From Burkholderia oklahomensis C6786 (GTDB taxonomy: Bacteria > Pseudomonadota > Gammaproteobacteria > Burkholderiales > Burkholderiaceae): a DNA stretch of 64,000 nt. The notes under the pieces are model-generated. The model did not search any database and had not been told where the DNA came from. It saw only the letters and a list, made by a program, of their open reading frames with translations. Made by a program: the position numbers and the translations under genes. The stretch spans positions 310,001 through 374,000 of the forward strand of contig NZ_CP009556.1 of NCBI RefSeq assembly GCF_000959365.1. The letters run 5' to 3'. This document shows, in pieces, positions 17,093 through 26,819 of this stretch (positions within the stretch are counted from its first letter, which is position 1; each line of letters opens with the position of its first letter).

Positions 17093-18475
17093 ATGAACCT
17101 GGATCAAGCAGAACCGCGACACGACGCGCAGATCGCCCATCTGCCGGAGCCGCCGGCGCTGCGCGCGTACCGCACGAAGCAGGCCGCGCGTCTGCCGGCC
17201 GCACCGCGTTCGCTCGCGGAAACCGGCCTGGACGAAGCCTTCATCGCGGCGCTGCTGCTGAAATCGATGCTCGCGCACGGGCGCTCGAGCCTGACCGAGA
17301 TCGTCGCGCGTCATTGCCTGCCGCCCGTCGCGCTCGACGAAGTGCTGACGTTCCTCGCGTGCGAGCGCCTGATCGAAGTCACGCACCGCGGTCTGTCGGA
17401 CATCGACCTGACGCTGCGCCTGACCGACCTCGGCCGCGCGCTCGCGCTCGAGGAGAAGGCCCGCAACAGCTACTGCGGCCCGGCGCCCGTCACGCACGAA
17501 GCGTACCTCGCGAACGTCGCCCTGCACTCGGTCCGCCACATGTCGATCGCGCGCGCCGACGCACACGCGGCGTTCGACGGCATCGTGATCGACCCGTCGA
17601 TGCTCGACGCGGCCGCCGCGTCGCTGAACGCCGGCCGGCCGCTGCTGATCCACGGCCCCGCCGGCAGCGGCAAGACCTATCTCGCCGAGCGCCTCGGCTC
17701 GCTGCTGCGCGGCTACGTGCCGATTCCGTATGCGATCTACGCGTCGGGCGAGATCATCAAGATCCACGACCCGCTCGTGCACGTCGATGCGCCGCGCGCG
17801 AACGACGGCGCGAACGGCGACCGCCGCTGGCGTCTGTGCCGCCGGCCCATCGTGCTGTCGGGCGGCGAGCTGACGCTCGCCGAGCTCGACCTGCGCCGCG
17901 ACGACACGACGGGCTATTACCAGGCGCCGCCGCACGTGAAGGCGAACATGGGCCTCTACATCGTCGACGACCTCGGCCGCCAGCGCATCGCGCCGCGCGA
18001 TCTGCTGAACCGCTGGCTGCTGCCGCTCGACCGCAACGTCGATCAGCTGACGTTCCACAGCGGCGTGCGGCTCGAAATGCCGTTCGACGTGTGGCCGGTG
18101 TTCTCGAGCAACCTCACGCCCGCGCAGTTCAGCGACGACGCGTTCCTGCGGCGGCTCGGCTCGAAGCTGCACGTCGGACCGCTGCCCGTCGACCGCTACC
18201 GCACCGTGTACGACGCGAGCTGCGCGGCGCTCGCGCTGACGTCGGACGCGTCGACGTTCGACTACCTGCTGCAACGCCTGCACGCGCCCGCGCGGATGCC
18301 GTTTCTCGCGTGCTATCCGGGCGATCTGCTGCGGCTCGTCGCTGCGTCCGTCCGCTATCGCGGCGACACGCCCACGGTCACGCCGCAGGCGCTGCACGAA
18401 GCGTGGCGCAGTTTCTTCGGTTCGGCGCCTGACGAACCGCCGTTCACCTCGCCGGATGCGGATCGCGATTGGTAG
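17093..18475 (+). CDS. AAA-type ATPase embedded in the tad locus
   Basis: A 460-residue predicted cytoplasmic ATPase. Residues 1-130 form an alpha-helical, possibly winged-helix domain (LLLKSMLAHGRSSLTEIVARH). Walker A is GPAGSGKT at 188-195, Walker B is LYIVDDLG around 288-295, and VFSSNLTP looks like sensor 1. It lacks the features of TadA-type secretion ATPases, which are supplied by the gene at 25441. A GGAGCG site precedes the ATG, and it lies 41 bases after tadV and 45 before cpaB, so it belongs to the operon. I do not recognise a named family; a remodelling or regulatory role is inferred. Confidence 0.8.
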   Translation: MNLDQAEPRHDAQIAHLPEPPALRAYRTKQAARLPAAPRSLAETGLDEAFIAALLLKSMLAHGRSSLTEIVARHCLPPVALDEVLTFLACERLIEVTHRGLSDIDLTLRLTDLGRALALEEKARNSYCGPAPVTHEAYLANVALHSVRHMSIARADAHAAFDGIVIDPSMLDAAAASLNAGRPLLIHGPAGSGKTYLAERLGSLLRGYVPIPYAIYASGEIIKIHDPLVHVDAPRANDGANGDRRWRLCRRPIVLSGGELTLAELDLRRDDTTGYYQAPPHVKANMGLYIVDDLGRQRIAPRDLLNRWLLPLDRNVDQLTFHSGVRLEMPFDVWPVFSSNLTPAQFSDDAFLRRLGSKLHVGPLPVDRYRTVYDASCAALALTSDASTFDYLLQRLHAPARMPFLACYPGDLLRLVAASVRYRGDTPTVTPQALHEAWRSFFGSAPDEPPFTSPDADRDW

Positions 18476-18520
18476 CGTCCGGCCCACTGACTCTTGATAC
18501 GACCAACGAGGAGTACCGCC

Positions 18521-19369
18521 ATGAAAAACAGTCGCGCATTCACCATGCTCGCCATCGCCATTCTGGCGGGGCTGGCCGCCGTCGCCTTCGCATCGCGATG
18601 GCTCGTGCAGACATCGAGCAGCGCCGTCACGCCGGTCGCGGTCGCCGCGATCGACGTGAACCTCGGCGAGCCGCTTGTCCCGAACCAGCTCCGCGTCGTC
18701 AACTGGCCGACGGCCAGCGTGCCGCCCGGCGCGTTCACCGACGTCAAGTCACTCGAAGGCCGCGTCGTGCGCACGAGCCTCGCGCGCGGCGAGCCCGTGC
18801 TCGGCTCGAAGCTCGCGCCCGTCGGCACGAAGGGCGGCCTGTCCGCCGTGATCGCCCCGGGACACCGCGCGATCACCGTGCGCGTGAACGACGTCGTCGG
18901 CGTCGCGGGCTTCGCGCTGCCGGGCAACTACGTCGACGTGATCGTCAACACGCAGGAACAGTCGAAGGCCGATCCGCAGCAGAGCATCTCGAAGATCGTG
19001 CTCGAGAAGATCCTCGTGCTCGCCGTCGCGCAGCAAGTGAGCCGCGACGACACGGCGCCGAAGGTCGTCAACGCGGTCACGCTCGAAGTCACGCCCGACC
19101 AGGCGGAAAAACTCGACCTCGCGCGCAGCGTCGGCACGCTGTCGCTCGTGCTGCGCAACCAGGTCGACAAGGACGCGCTGAATACCGGCGGCGCGACGAA
19201 GAACACGCTGCTCGGCCAGCCGGCGGCCGTGCCAGCGCCCATCGCGGCGCCCGCCGCGCAACCGCGCCCCGTGCGCACGCGCGTCGTCGTCGCGCATGCA
19301 CATGGCGCGGCCGGCCGCGACTGCGTCGGCGTGTTGTCCGGCGTGACGGGCAGCGTCGAATGTTTCTGA
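18521..19369 (+). CDS. cpaB: Flp pilus assembly protein RcpC/CpaB
   Basis: A 282-residue periplasmic protein with an N-terminal membrane anchor (about residues 7-27, LAIAILAGLAAVAFASRW). An SAF domain follows (VAAIDVNLGEPLVPNQLRVVNWP, then SLARGEPVLGSKL) and then the RcpC domain (APGHRAITVRVNDVVGVAGFALPGNYVDVI). Family members support the secretin and pilus stability. The ATG at 18521 has GAGGAGTACC before it. The C-terminal 60 residues are Ala/Pro-rich and end in a pair of cysteines. It leads into the secretin gene. Confidence 0.92.
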   Translation: MKNSRAFTMLAIAILAGLAAVAFASRWLVQTSSSAVTPVAVAAIDVNLGEPLVPNQLRVVNWPTASVPPGAFTDVKSLEGRVVRTSLARGEPVLGSKLAPVGTKGGLSAVIAPGHRAITVRVNDVVGVAGFALPGNYVDVIVNTQEQSKADPQQSISKIVLEKILVLAVAQQVSRDDTAPKVVNAVTLEVTPDQAEKLDLARSVGTLSLVLRNQVDKDALNTGGATKNTLLGQPAAVPAPIAAPAAQPRPVRTRVVVAHAHGAAGRDCVGVLSGVTGSVECF

Positions 19370-19482
19370 CATAAGCGGCAAAGCACAGACGATGCCTAGC
19401 GTTTCCGCTGCCCGTTTGCGTTCCGGCAGCTTTCGATAGTCAACCCCGGCGCACCGCGCCGGGCACTGGGGGACCACACGAA

Positions 19483-21564
19483 ATGGACACCAATCCGAAA
19501 CTTTCCCGGCCGACGCGCGCGCGCGTCGTGCGCAGCGCGGCGCTCACCGCCGCGTGCTGCGCCGGGCTCCTCACCGTCTTCGCCGCATCCGCGCAGGATG
19601 CCGTCGAAAACGCCGCAATCATGAAGGGCGCCGCAGCGGCGCCGATGACGATCGGCCGCGGGCCGATGCAGATGACCATCAGCATGGCGCCCGCTCCCGC
19701 CGCCGCCGCAGCCGCGGCCGCGGCGCCGCTGCGCGGTCCGAACTGCGTCGGCGAGATGCGCGAGGCGACGAGCGTCAGCGTGCCGCTCGGCAAGTCGCTG
19801 CTCGTGCCGCTCGACGAGCCGGTGCGCAACCGCACGATCGGCAATCCCGCCGTCGCGCAGGCGACGATGGTGTCGCCGCGCACGCTCTATCTGGTCGGTC
19901 TGTCGGTCGGCACGACGAACATGATCGTCCAGGGCAGGAGCGGCGCGTGCCAGATCATCGACGTCGCGGTCGGCGCGGACGCGGGCGGCCTGCAGACGTC
20001 GCTGCGCCAGCTGATGCCCGCCGAGCGCGACATCCGCGTGTCCACCGCCGCCGACACGATCGTCCTCGCGGGCAACGTGTCGGACGCGCAGGCCGCGCAG
20101 CAGGCGGTCGCGATCGCGAAGGCGTACAGCGACCGCACGAACGTCGGCCCGGGTGCCGGCGCAGGCGCGGGCGGCCCGCGCGGCGGCGTGCTCAACATGC
20201 TGACCGTCACGTCGCCGCAGCAGGTGCTGCTCGAGGTGAAGGTCGCCGAGGTGTCGAAGACGCTGATCAACCAGATGGGCTCGGCCATCAACATCCAGGG
20301 CGGCTTCGGCTCATGGACAGGCATGCTCGTGTCGAGCCTGCTCGCGGGCGTCGGCAACGGCATCGCGGCGAGCAAGTCGAACAAGCTGCCGTTCAAGGCG
20401 GCGCTCGATGCGCAGAACACCGACCAGCCGGTGAAGATCCTCGCCGAGCCGCGGCTCGTGACGATCAGCGGCCAGGAAGCGACGTTCCTCGCGGGCGGCA
20501 AGATCTTCATCCCGGTTCCGCAGAGCAGCGGCACCGGCACGACGACGATCACGCTGCAGGAAGAGGAATTCGGCGTCGGGCTGAAGTTCACGCCGACCGT
20601 GCTGTCGAACGGCCGGATCAGCCTGAAGGTCGCGCCTGAAGTGTCCGAGCTGTCGCCGACGGGCGTCACGCTGTCCGCGACGAACGTGAGCGGCGTGTCG
20701 ATCCTGCCGCTCATCACGACGCGGCGCGCATCGACGACGGTGCAGATGGGCGACGGCGAGACGTTCGCGATCGGCGGCCTCATCAAGGACAACGCGCAAG
20801 GCACGCTGAGGGCGCTGCCCGGCATCGGCGAGATCCCGGTGTTGGGCGCGCTGTTCCGCAGCACGTCGTTCCAGCAGGATCGCACCGAGCTCGTGTTCAT
20901 CATCACGCCGCACCTGGTGAAGCCGCTCGAGACCGCCGACGTGCCGCTGCCGACCGACAGCTTCACGAAGCCCAATGAAGTCGACGTCTATGCGACGGGC
21001 AACATGGAGGGCCGTGGCGGGCTGCGCAAGCACGGAGCCGCGCCGGCGAATGCCGCACCCGCCGGCGCCGCCGCACCCGCGAACGCCGCGCCGGTGAGCG
21101 CTGCGCCGGTCAATGCCGCGCCGACGAGCACCGCGCCCGCCGCTGCCGCTGCGCCCGCGAATGCCGCGCCGACCGCCGCCGCACCGGCGAACGTCGAGCC
21201 GGATGCCGCGCAGACGTCCGCGCCCGCGCCGCAGCCGGCGAAGCCTGCCGCGCCCGCGCCGGCCCCCGCGCCAGCGCCTGCGCGTGCATCGACGACCGTG
21301 CAGGCGCCGCCGCCCGCATTGCCGTCCGCGGTCGCGATCGCGCAGCGGCAAGGTGCGCACGCCGCCGTGCCGAGCGCCGCACCGGCCGCGCCCGCCGCAC
21401 CGGCCGCGCCCGCCGCACCGGCGGCCGCCACCGCACCGCCCGCGCCCGCCGCGCTCGCGGCGCCGGCTCCCGCCGGCGCGACCGCGAAGCGCCAAGGCGC
21501 CGCACAGCCGCCGCAACAGCTCGCCAACGCAGGCGCGATCGCGCAGCAACCCGTCGACCACTGA
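19483..21564 (+). CDS. cpaC: Flp pilus secretin RcpA/CpaC
   Basis: A 693-residue outer-membrane secretin forming the pilus exit channel. A signal peptide covers about residues 1-37. An N-terminal pilus-formation domain (SVPLGKSLLVPLDEPVRNRTIGN) and a BON-like segment (IRVSTAADTIVLAGNVSDAQAA) precede the secretin domain, which has QVLLEVKVAEVSKT, then AEPRLVTISGQEATFLAGG and the terminal VPVLGALFRST block. From about residue 517 a 177-residue tail of Ala/Pro repeats follows, longer than typical CpaC. Its base composition is still operon-like. The tail may span the cell surface or peptidoglycan. Confidence 0.93.
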   Translation: MDTNPKLSRPTRARVVRSAALTAACCAGLLTVFAASAQDAVENAAIMKGAAAAPMTIGRGPMQMTISMAPAPAAAAAAAAAPLRGPNCVGEMREATSVSVPLGKSLLVPLDEPVRNRTIGNPAVAQATMVSPRTLYLVGLSVGTTNMIVQGRSGACQIIDVAVGADAGGLQTSLRQLMPAERDIRVSTAADTIVLAGNVSDAQAAQQAVAIAKAYSDRTNVGPGAGAGAGGPRGGVLNMLTVTSPQQVLLEVKVAEVSKTLINQMGSAINIQGGFGSWTGMLVSSLLAGVGNGIAASKSNKLPFKAALDAQNTDQPVKILAEPRLVTISGQEATFLAGGKIFIPVPQSSGTGTTTITLQEEEFGVGLKFTPTVLSNGRISLKVAPEVSELSPTGVTLSATNVSGVSILPLITTRRASTTVQMGDGETFAIGGLIKDNAQGTLRALPGIGEIPVLGALFRSTSFQQDRTELVFIITPHLVKPLETADVPLPTDSFTKPNEVDVYATGNMEGRGGLRKHGAAPANAAPAGAAAPANAAPVSAAPVNAAPTSTAPAAAAAPANAAPTAAAPANVEPDAAQTSAPAPQPAKPAAPAPAPAPAPARASTTVQAPPPALPSAVAIAQRQGAHAAVPSAAPAAPAAPAAPAAPAAATAPPAPAALAAPAPAGATAKRQGAAQPPQQLANAGAIAQQPVDH

Positions 21565-21584
21565 ACTTCCGCAAGGAGACGCAC

Positions 21585-21890
21585 ATGAACCTCAATTACT
21601 TCACGCTGACGCGCCGCCTCGTGCTCGCCGCGTCGCTCGCCGCCTCGCTCGGCGGCTGCATGAACAGCACGCCCGTCTGGGACAGCCGCTTCGGCGATTC
21701 GGTACGCGCCGTGATGCAGGCCCAGATCATCGATCCGCACGCCGCCGAGCACACGAAGTCGGCGACCGGCATCGACGGCAAGTCGGCCGCCGCCGCGCTC
21801 GAGAACTACGACAAGTCGTTCCAGCAGATCGAGCCCACGCCGAACGCTTTCGTGATCGGCGTCGGCGGCGGCAAGACGGGCGGCCAATAA
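21585..21890 (+). CDS. Small pilus-locus lipoprotein in the CpaD/RcpB position
   Basis: A 101-residue predicted lipoprotein. The signal peptide ends with the lipobox LGGC, lipidated Cys25. The mature part is short and helical (KSAAAALENYDKSFQQIEP), with a Gly-rich end. Its position directly after the secretin matches that of CpaD/RcpB, which helps secretin assembly, but it is about half the size of classic CpaD. Function is inferred from position. An AAGGAGACGC site precedes the ATG. Confidence 0.8.
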   Translation: MNLNYFTLTRRLVLAASLAASLGGCMNSTPVWDSRFGDSVRAVMQAQIIDPHAAEHTKSATGIDGKSAAAALENYDKSFQQIEPTPNAFVIGVGGGKTGGQ

Positions 21891-21915
21891 CCACCACTCG
21901 CTCAGGGAGACCGTC

Positions 21916-23172
21916 ATGTCTCGCGTCACTTCTTCGTCAGGCGCCGCCCTTCACGGCGGGCGGCGCCGTCAGCGCGGCGTCGTATCGATTCTCGTTGCAC
22001 TGATGCTCGCGGTGCTGATCGGCTTCGTCGGCCTCGCGCTGGATCTCGGCAAGCTCTACGTGACGCGCAGCGAGCTGCAGAACAGCGCGGACGCCTGCGC
22101 GCTCGCCGCGGCGCGCGACCTGACGGGTGCCATCAATCTGTCCGTGCCGGAGGCGGCCGGCATCACCTCCGGCCACCTCAATTACGCGCTGTTCCAGGGA
22201 TTCCCGGTGCAGATGCAGACCGACCTGAGCGTCACGTTCAGCGATTCGGTGAGCGGTCCGTTCCAGCCGAAGAGCGCGATCTCGTCGCCGTCGTCGATCA
22301 AGTACGTGAAGTGCAAGACGTCGATGACCGGCATCGTCAACTGGTTCATCCAGGCGCTCAACATGGTGCCGGGCGTGAGCGTCGCGAACGCGTCGGTGTC
22401 CGCGACCGCGGTCGCGACGATCGGCGCCGCGCAGACCACCTGCGCGATCCCGGTGTTCATCTGCAAGGCCGGCACGCAGACGAGCCCGCCCGTCGCCGGC
22501 GCGACGTACAACGTCGGCGACTGGCTCAGCGCGAAGACGGGCTCGCCGCCGTCGTTCGGCGCGGGCAACTTCGGCTGGTCGGCGCTCGACGGATCGAACA
22601 GCGCATCGTCGATCGCGAACGAGCTGACGGGCAACTACTGCGCGCTGCCCGCGACCGGCTCGCAGGTCGGCACGCCGGGCAGCAAGGCGGCGACGACAAA
22701 CGCGTACAACACCCGCTTCGGCATCTACAACAACCCGTACAAGGACCCGTCGTACGGCACGCCCGACTTCACCGGCTATGCATACGACGCGACCACGTGG
22801 CCCGCGCAGAGCAACGCATATTCGGACTTCGTCAGCAAGCGCAGGACGTTCACGAGCTACCAGGGCGACCTGATCACCGGCATCAACACGGGCGGCTCGT
22901 ACAGCGCGAGCTACTACCAGGCGGGCGCCGACCGGCGTCTCGCGCTCGCGCCCGAAGTCGACTGCTCGGTACTGCTGAGCGGCCACAGCGCGCCCGTGCT
23001 GTCGTGGGACTGCGTGCTGATGCTCGATCCGATGGGCACGGGCGGCAGCGCGAGCCCGATCCATCTCGAATACCGCGGCTCGTCGACGGCGCCCGGCAGC
23101 CCATGCGCGACGCAAGGCACTCCCGGCAACGGCAGCTCGGTCGGCCCGCAAGTGCCCGTGCTGCTCCAATAA
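21916..23172 (+). CDS. TadG-like pilus assembly protein
   Basis: A 418-residue Tad protein. After a basic N-terminus (GGRRRQRGVVSILVALMLA) a single membrane segment spans about residues 22-45. The family signature LALDLGKLYVTRSELQNSADACALAAARDL follows, typical of TadG-like (DUF2134) proteins. The large remaining part is Gly/Ser/Tyr-rich and predicted to be periplasmic. The von Willebrand domain of full TadG is not evident. TadE, TadF and TadG are pseudopilin-like factors needed for pilus formation in Aggregatibacter. It starts 25 bases after the lipoprotein gene. Confidence 0.85.
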   Translation: MSRVTSSSGAALHGGRRRQRGVVSILVALMLAVLIGFVGLALDLGKLYVTRSELQNSADACALAAARDLTGAINLSVPEAAGITSGHLNYALFQGFPVQMQTDLSVTFSDSVSGPFQPKSAISSPSSIKYVKCKTSMTGIVNWFIQALNMVPGVSVANASVSATAVATIGAAQTTCAIPVFICKAGTQTSPPVAGATYNVGDWLSAKTGSPPSFGAGNFGWSALDGSNSASSIANELTGNYCALPATGSQVGTPGSKAATTNAYNTRFGIYNNPYKDPSYGTPDFTGYAYDATTWPAQSNAYSDFVSKRRTFTSYQGDLITGINTGGSYSASYYQAGADRRLALAPEVDCSVLLSGHSAPVLSWDCVLMLDPMGTGGSASPIHLEYRGSSTAPGSPCATQGTPGNGSSVGPQVPVLLQ

Positions 23173-23185
23173 CCCGGAGGCGATC

Positions 23186-23728
23186 ATGAACAGACTCTCA
23201 TTCCGTCCCCGTCCTTCGCGGATGCGCGGGTCCGTCGCGGTCGAATTCGCGATCGTGATGATTCCGCTCGTACTGCTCGTGACCGGCGTCGCGGAGTTCG
23301 GCCGCGCGATCTACCAGTACGAAGCGCTCACGAAGGCGACGCGCGACGCCACGCGCTATCTGTCGACCTATCTGTCCACCGACAGCGCCTACCCGCTCGC
23401 GCAGGCGCAATGTCTAGCCGTCTACGGCAGCACGACCTGCGGCTCGACCGGCAGCGAGCTCGCGCCGGGCCTCACGACGTCGATGGTCGTCATCTGCGAC
23501 GCCTCGCACACGACGAACTGCAGCGATTCGTCCGATCCGGCGCAGTTCGCGAACGTGCCGATCTACGACACGAACAACGGCTCGCCCGATCCGGCCGCCC
23601 TCGCGGGCAGCATGAATCTCGTCGAGGTCAAGATCAAGGGCTATCAGTACGCGCCGATCCCCGCGTTCCCGGGGCTGCCGTCCTTGACCTTCGGCAACAT
23701 CGTCACCGTGATGAGGCAAGTGTCATGA
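23186..23728 (+). CDS. tadE: TadE family pilus assembly protein
   Basis: A 180-residue pseudopilin. The TadE signature RGSVAVEFAIVMIPLVLLVTGVAEFGRAIYQYEAL lies at about residues 13-46; the Glu after VA corresponds to the +5 Glu of prepilins. The C-terminal part is periplasmic and contains several cysteines. It starts 13 bases after the TadG-like gene with CCGGAGGCG upstream, and its stop overlaps the next gene as ATGA. Confidence 0.9.
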   Translation: MNRLSFRPRPSRMRGSVAVEFAIVMIPLVLLVTGVAEFGRAIYQYEALTKATRDATRYLSTYLSTDSAYPLAQAQCLAVYGSTTCGSTGSELAPGLTTSMVVICDASHTTNCSDSSDPAQFANVPIYDTNNGSPDPAALAGSMNLVEVKIKGYQYAPIPAFPGLPSLTFGNIVTVMRQVS

Positions 23729-24186
23729 ACGCGCGCCCCTTCTCCCTGATCCGCCGCCGCGCGCAGCGCGGCGCGGCGGCCGTCGAGTTCGCGCTCGTCG
23801 CCGCAATCCTCTGCACGATCCTGATCGGCATCTGCGAATTCGGCCGCGTGCTGTTCTACTGGAACACCGCGAGCGAGGCCGTCCGGCTCGGCGCGCGCAC
23901 GGCAGCCGTCTGCGACGCCGACGCGTCCGTCGTGAAGACCCGCATCAGCCAGTTCATGCCGCTCATCGGCAACGCGAACGTGAGCCTGTCGTACGCGCCC
24001 GCCGGCTGCGATTCCGATGCGGCGACCGCGCGCAGCACCTGCACGTTCGTCACCGTGTCGGTCACGAACGTGACGGTCAAGACGCTGATTCCGTTCGTGC
24101 CGCTCACGCTCGCGATGCCATCCTTCGTCACCACGCTGCCCCGCGAAAGTCTCGCGACGTCGACGGGCGGCTCGGCTTGTCAATGA
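23725..24186 (+). CDS. Second TadE-like (TadF) pilus assembly protein
   Basis: A 153-residue paralogue of the preceding TadE. The signature QRGAAAVEFALVAAILCTILIGICEFGRVLFYWN lies near residues 14-47. It is translationally coupled to tadE by a 4-base overlap. Position and size fit TadF, but sequence alone does not separate TadE from TadF. The periplasmic part carries paired cysteines (CDADAS, CDSDAATARSTC), which may form disulfides. Confidence 0.88.
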   Translation: MNARPFSLIRRRAQRGAAAVEFALVAAILCTILIGICEFGRVLFYWNTASEAVRLGARTAAVCDADASVVKTRISQFMPLIGNANVSLSYAPAGCDSDAATARSTCTFVTVSVTNVTVKTLIPFVPLTLAMPSFVTTLPRESLATSTGGSACQ

Positions 24187-24208
24187 ACCACACACGAGGT
24201 CAACGAAC

Positions 24209-25417
24209 ATGATCAACATCCTCGTAGCATCCGAAGACGCTTCGCGGCTCGCGCATCTCGCGCGGCTCGTCGGCGACGCCGGCCGCTATCGCGTCACGCG
24301 CACGGTCGGCCGCGCCGCGCAGATCGTGCAACGCACCGACGGCCTCGATGCGTTCGACATCCTGATGATCGACGGCCTCGCGCTCGACACGGCCGAGCTC
24401 GCCGCGATCGAGCAGCTGAGCCGCCTGCATCCGGGCCTGACGTGCGTGCTCGTGACGACCGACGCGTCGTCGCAGACGCTGCTCGACGCGATGCGCGCCG
24501 GCGTGCGCGACGTGCTGCACTGGCCGATCGAGCCGCACGCGCTCGACGACGCGCTGAAGCGCGCGGCCGCGCAGTGCGCGCAGCGCGACACGCCCGACAC
24601 GCGGATCGTGTCGTTCATGTCGTGCAAGGGCGGCGCGGGCACGAGCTTCGTCGCGGGCAACGTCGCGTACGAGATCGCCGAAGGCTCGAAGCGCCGCACG
24701 CTGCTGATCGATCTGAACCAGCAGTTCGCCGACGCCGCGTTCCTCGTCAGCGACCAGACGCCGCCGTCGACGATCGCGCAGCTCTGCGGGCAGCTCGAAC
24801 GGATGGACGGCGCGTTTCTCGACGCGAGCGTCGTGCGCGTGACCGACACGTTCCACGTGCTCGCGGGCGCGGGCGATCCGCTCAAGGCCGCCGACCTCCG
24901 CGAAGACGCGCTCGAATGGATTCTCGGCGTCGCCGCGCCGCGCTACGACTTCGTGATCTTCGATCTCGGCGTGAGCCTGAACGCGGTGTCGATGGTCGCG
25001 CTCGACCGCAGCGACCACATCGAAGTCGTGCTGCAGCCGAACATGCCGCACGTGCGCGCGGCCCGGCGCCTGAAGGAGCTGCTCGTGTCGCTCGGCTGCC
25101 CGCTCGACCGCATCCAGCTCGTGCTGAACCGGCAGACGCGCACATCCGAGCGCGCGCGCACGGCGCTCGAAGAAGTGCTCGGCATGCGCGCGGCGCATGT
25201 GATTCCCGACGATCCCGCCGCGGTCGGCGAGGCCGTCGACCAGGGCGTTCCGCTCTCCCGGCTCGCGCGCAATTGCGGCGTCGCGCGCAGCCTGCAGGCG
25301 TTCGCGAAGCAGCTCGTCGACGGCGAACAGCGCCCGCACCGCGACGGCGAGCGCGACGTACCGCTGATCGCACGGCTCTTCAGCCGTGGCGCGACGCCCA
25401 AACTCAAATCGATGTAA
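24209..25417 (+). CDS. tadZ: TadZ/CpaE pilus localisation ATPase
   Basis: A 402-residue protein of the MinD/ParA superfamily that places the Tad machine. The first 120 residues form a receiver-like domain with no clear phosphorylation site ([22 protein letters not shown]). The ATPase part begins at [12 protein letters not shown], where KGGAGTS (residues 140-146) is a deviant Walker A with Thr instead of the usual Lys, as in atypical TadZ proteins. Later motifs are [17 protein letters not shown] and [11 protein letters not shown]. It precedes tadA by 23 bases. Confidence 0.91.
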   Translation: MINILVASEDASRLAHLARLVGDAGRYRVTRTVGRAAQIVQRTDGLDAFDILMIDGLALDTAELAAIEQLSRLHPGLTCVLVTTDASSQTLLDAMRAGVRDVLHWPIEPHALDDALKRAAAQCAQRDTPDTRIVSFMSCKGGAGTSFVAGNVAYEIAEGSKRRTLLIDLNQQFADAAFLVSDQTPPSTIAQLCGQLERMDGAFLDASVVRVTDTFHVLAGAGDPLKAADLREDALEWILGVAAPRYDFVIFDLGVSLNAVSMVALDRSDHIEVVLQPNMPHVRAARRLKELLVSLGCPLDRIQLVLNRQTRTSERARTALEEVLGMRAAHVIPDDPAAVGEAVDQGVPLSRLARNCGVARSLQAFAKQLVDGEQRPHRDGERDVPLIARLFSRGATPKLKSM

Positions 25418-25440
25418 TACCAACGTTCGAGGTGATCATC

Positions 25441-26808
25441 ATGTCATTGCGAGACCAGATGTCCGTACGACGCGCGCAACCGATCATGTCCCGCGGCGAC
25501 GCCGTCGGCGCGGCGACCGCGATGGCGCGCGAAGCGTATCAGAAGCTGCGCCGCCAGATCCATGGCGCCGTGCTCGAGCGCGTCGAGCTCGAGCGCCTGT
25601 CGCGGATGCCCGCCGAGCAGGTGCGCACCGAGATCGCCACGCTGATCACGCGCATTTTCGACGAGGAGAAGCTGCTCGCGAACGATCTCGAGCGGCGCCA
25701 GCTCACGATCGACGTCTACGACGAAATGTTCGGCTTCGGCCCGCTCGAATCGCTGCTGCGCGATCCGACCGTGTCGGACATCCTCGTCAACACGTCGCGC
25801 TCCGTCTACGTCGAACGCTTCGGCCGGCTCGAGCTGACCGACGTCACGTTCTACGACGACGCGCACCTGATGAAGGTGATCGAGAAGATCGTGTCGCGCG
25901 TCGGCCGGCGCATCGACGAATCGAGCCCGATGGTCGACGCGCGCCTGCCCGACGGCTCGCGCGTGAACGCGATCATCCCGCCGTCCGCGATCGACGGCCC
26001 GCTGATGTCGATCCGCCGCTTCGCGGTGAACCCGCTGAAGATGGACGATCTCATCAACTACCAGTCGCTGACGCCGCCGATGGCGCAACTGCTCGAAGCG
26101 CTCGCGTGCGCGAAGGTCAACGTACTGTTGTCGGGCGGCACCGGCAGCGGCAAGACGACGCTGCTCAACGTCCTGTCCGGCTTCATTCCGGACGACGAAC
26201 GGATCGTGACGATCGAGGATGCGGCGGAACTGCAATTGCAGCAGCATCACGTGCTGCGGCTCGAAACGCGGCCGCCGAACATCGAAGGCAAGGGCGAGAT
26301 CACACAGCGCACGCTCGTGCGCAACGCGCTGCGGATGCGGCCCGACCGCATCATCCTCGGCGAAGTGCGCGGCGCCGAAGCGCTCGACATGCTGAACGCG
26401 ATGAACACCGGCCACGAAGGCTCGCTCGCGACGATCCACGCGAACACGCCGCGCGACGCGCTCACGCGGCTCGAAAACATGATCGGCGTCGCGGGCCTTT
26501 CGCTGCCGCCGAAGACGATGCGCCAGCAGATCTGCTCCGCGCTGTCGGTCGTCGTGCAGACCGCGCGCCTCACGGACGGCAAGCGCAAGATCGTCAGCAT
26601 CCAGGAACTGACCGGCATGGAGGGCGAGATCATCAACATGCAGGAGATCTTCACGTTCAAGCGCACCGGTCTCGACGCGAACGGCAACGTGCTCGGCTAC
26701 TTCACGTCGACGGGCGTGCGGCCGAAGTTCGCCGAGCGTCTGAGCGCGTTCGGCATCCAGTTGCCGGACGCGATGTACGACCCCGCACGCCGCTTCGAAG
26801 TAGCGTAA
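25441..26808 (+). CDS. tadA: TadA/CpaF secretion ATPase
   Basis: A 455-residue hexameric type II/IV secretion ATPase that powers Flp pilus assembly. Walker A is GGTGSGKT at residues 232-239, the Asp-box region contains [11 protein letters not shown], Walker B is [13 protein letters not shown], and the His box is [18 protein letters not shown]. The N-terminal domain has [14 protein letters not shown] and the family loop [17 protein letters not shown]. All catalytic motifs are intact. Start ATG at 25441 follows GAGGTGATC; the gene sits between tadZ and tadB, 11 bases from the latter. Confidence 0.95.
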   Translation: MSLRDQMSVRRAQPIMSRGDAVGAATAMAREAYQKLRRQIHGAVLERVELERLSRMPAEQVRTEIATLITRIFDEEKLLANDLERRQLTIDVYDEMFGFGPLESLLRDPTVSDILVNTSRSVYVERFGRLELTDVTFYDDAHLMKVIEKIVSRVGRRIDESSPMVDARLPDGSRVNAIIPPSAIDGPLMSIRRFAVNPLKMDDLINYQSLTPPMAQLLEALACAKVNVLLSGGTGSGKTTLLNVLSGFIPDDERIVTIEDAAELQLQQHHVLRLETRPPNIEGKGEITQRTLVRNALRMRPDRIILGEVRGAEALDMLNAMNTGHEGSLATIHANTPRDALTRLENMIGVAGLSLPPKTMRQQICSALSVVVQTARLTDGKRKIVSIQELTGMEGEIINMQEIFTFKRTGLDANGNVLGYFTSTGVRPKFAERLSAFGIQLPDAMYDPARRFEVA

Positions 26809-26819
26809 AGGAGCCTGTC

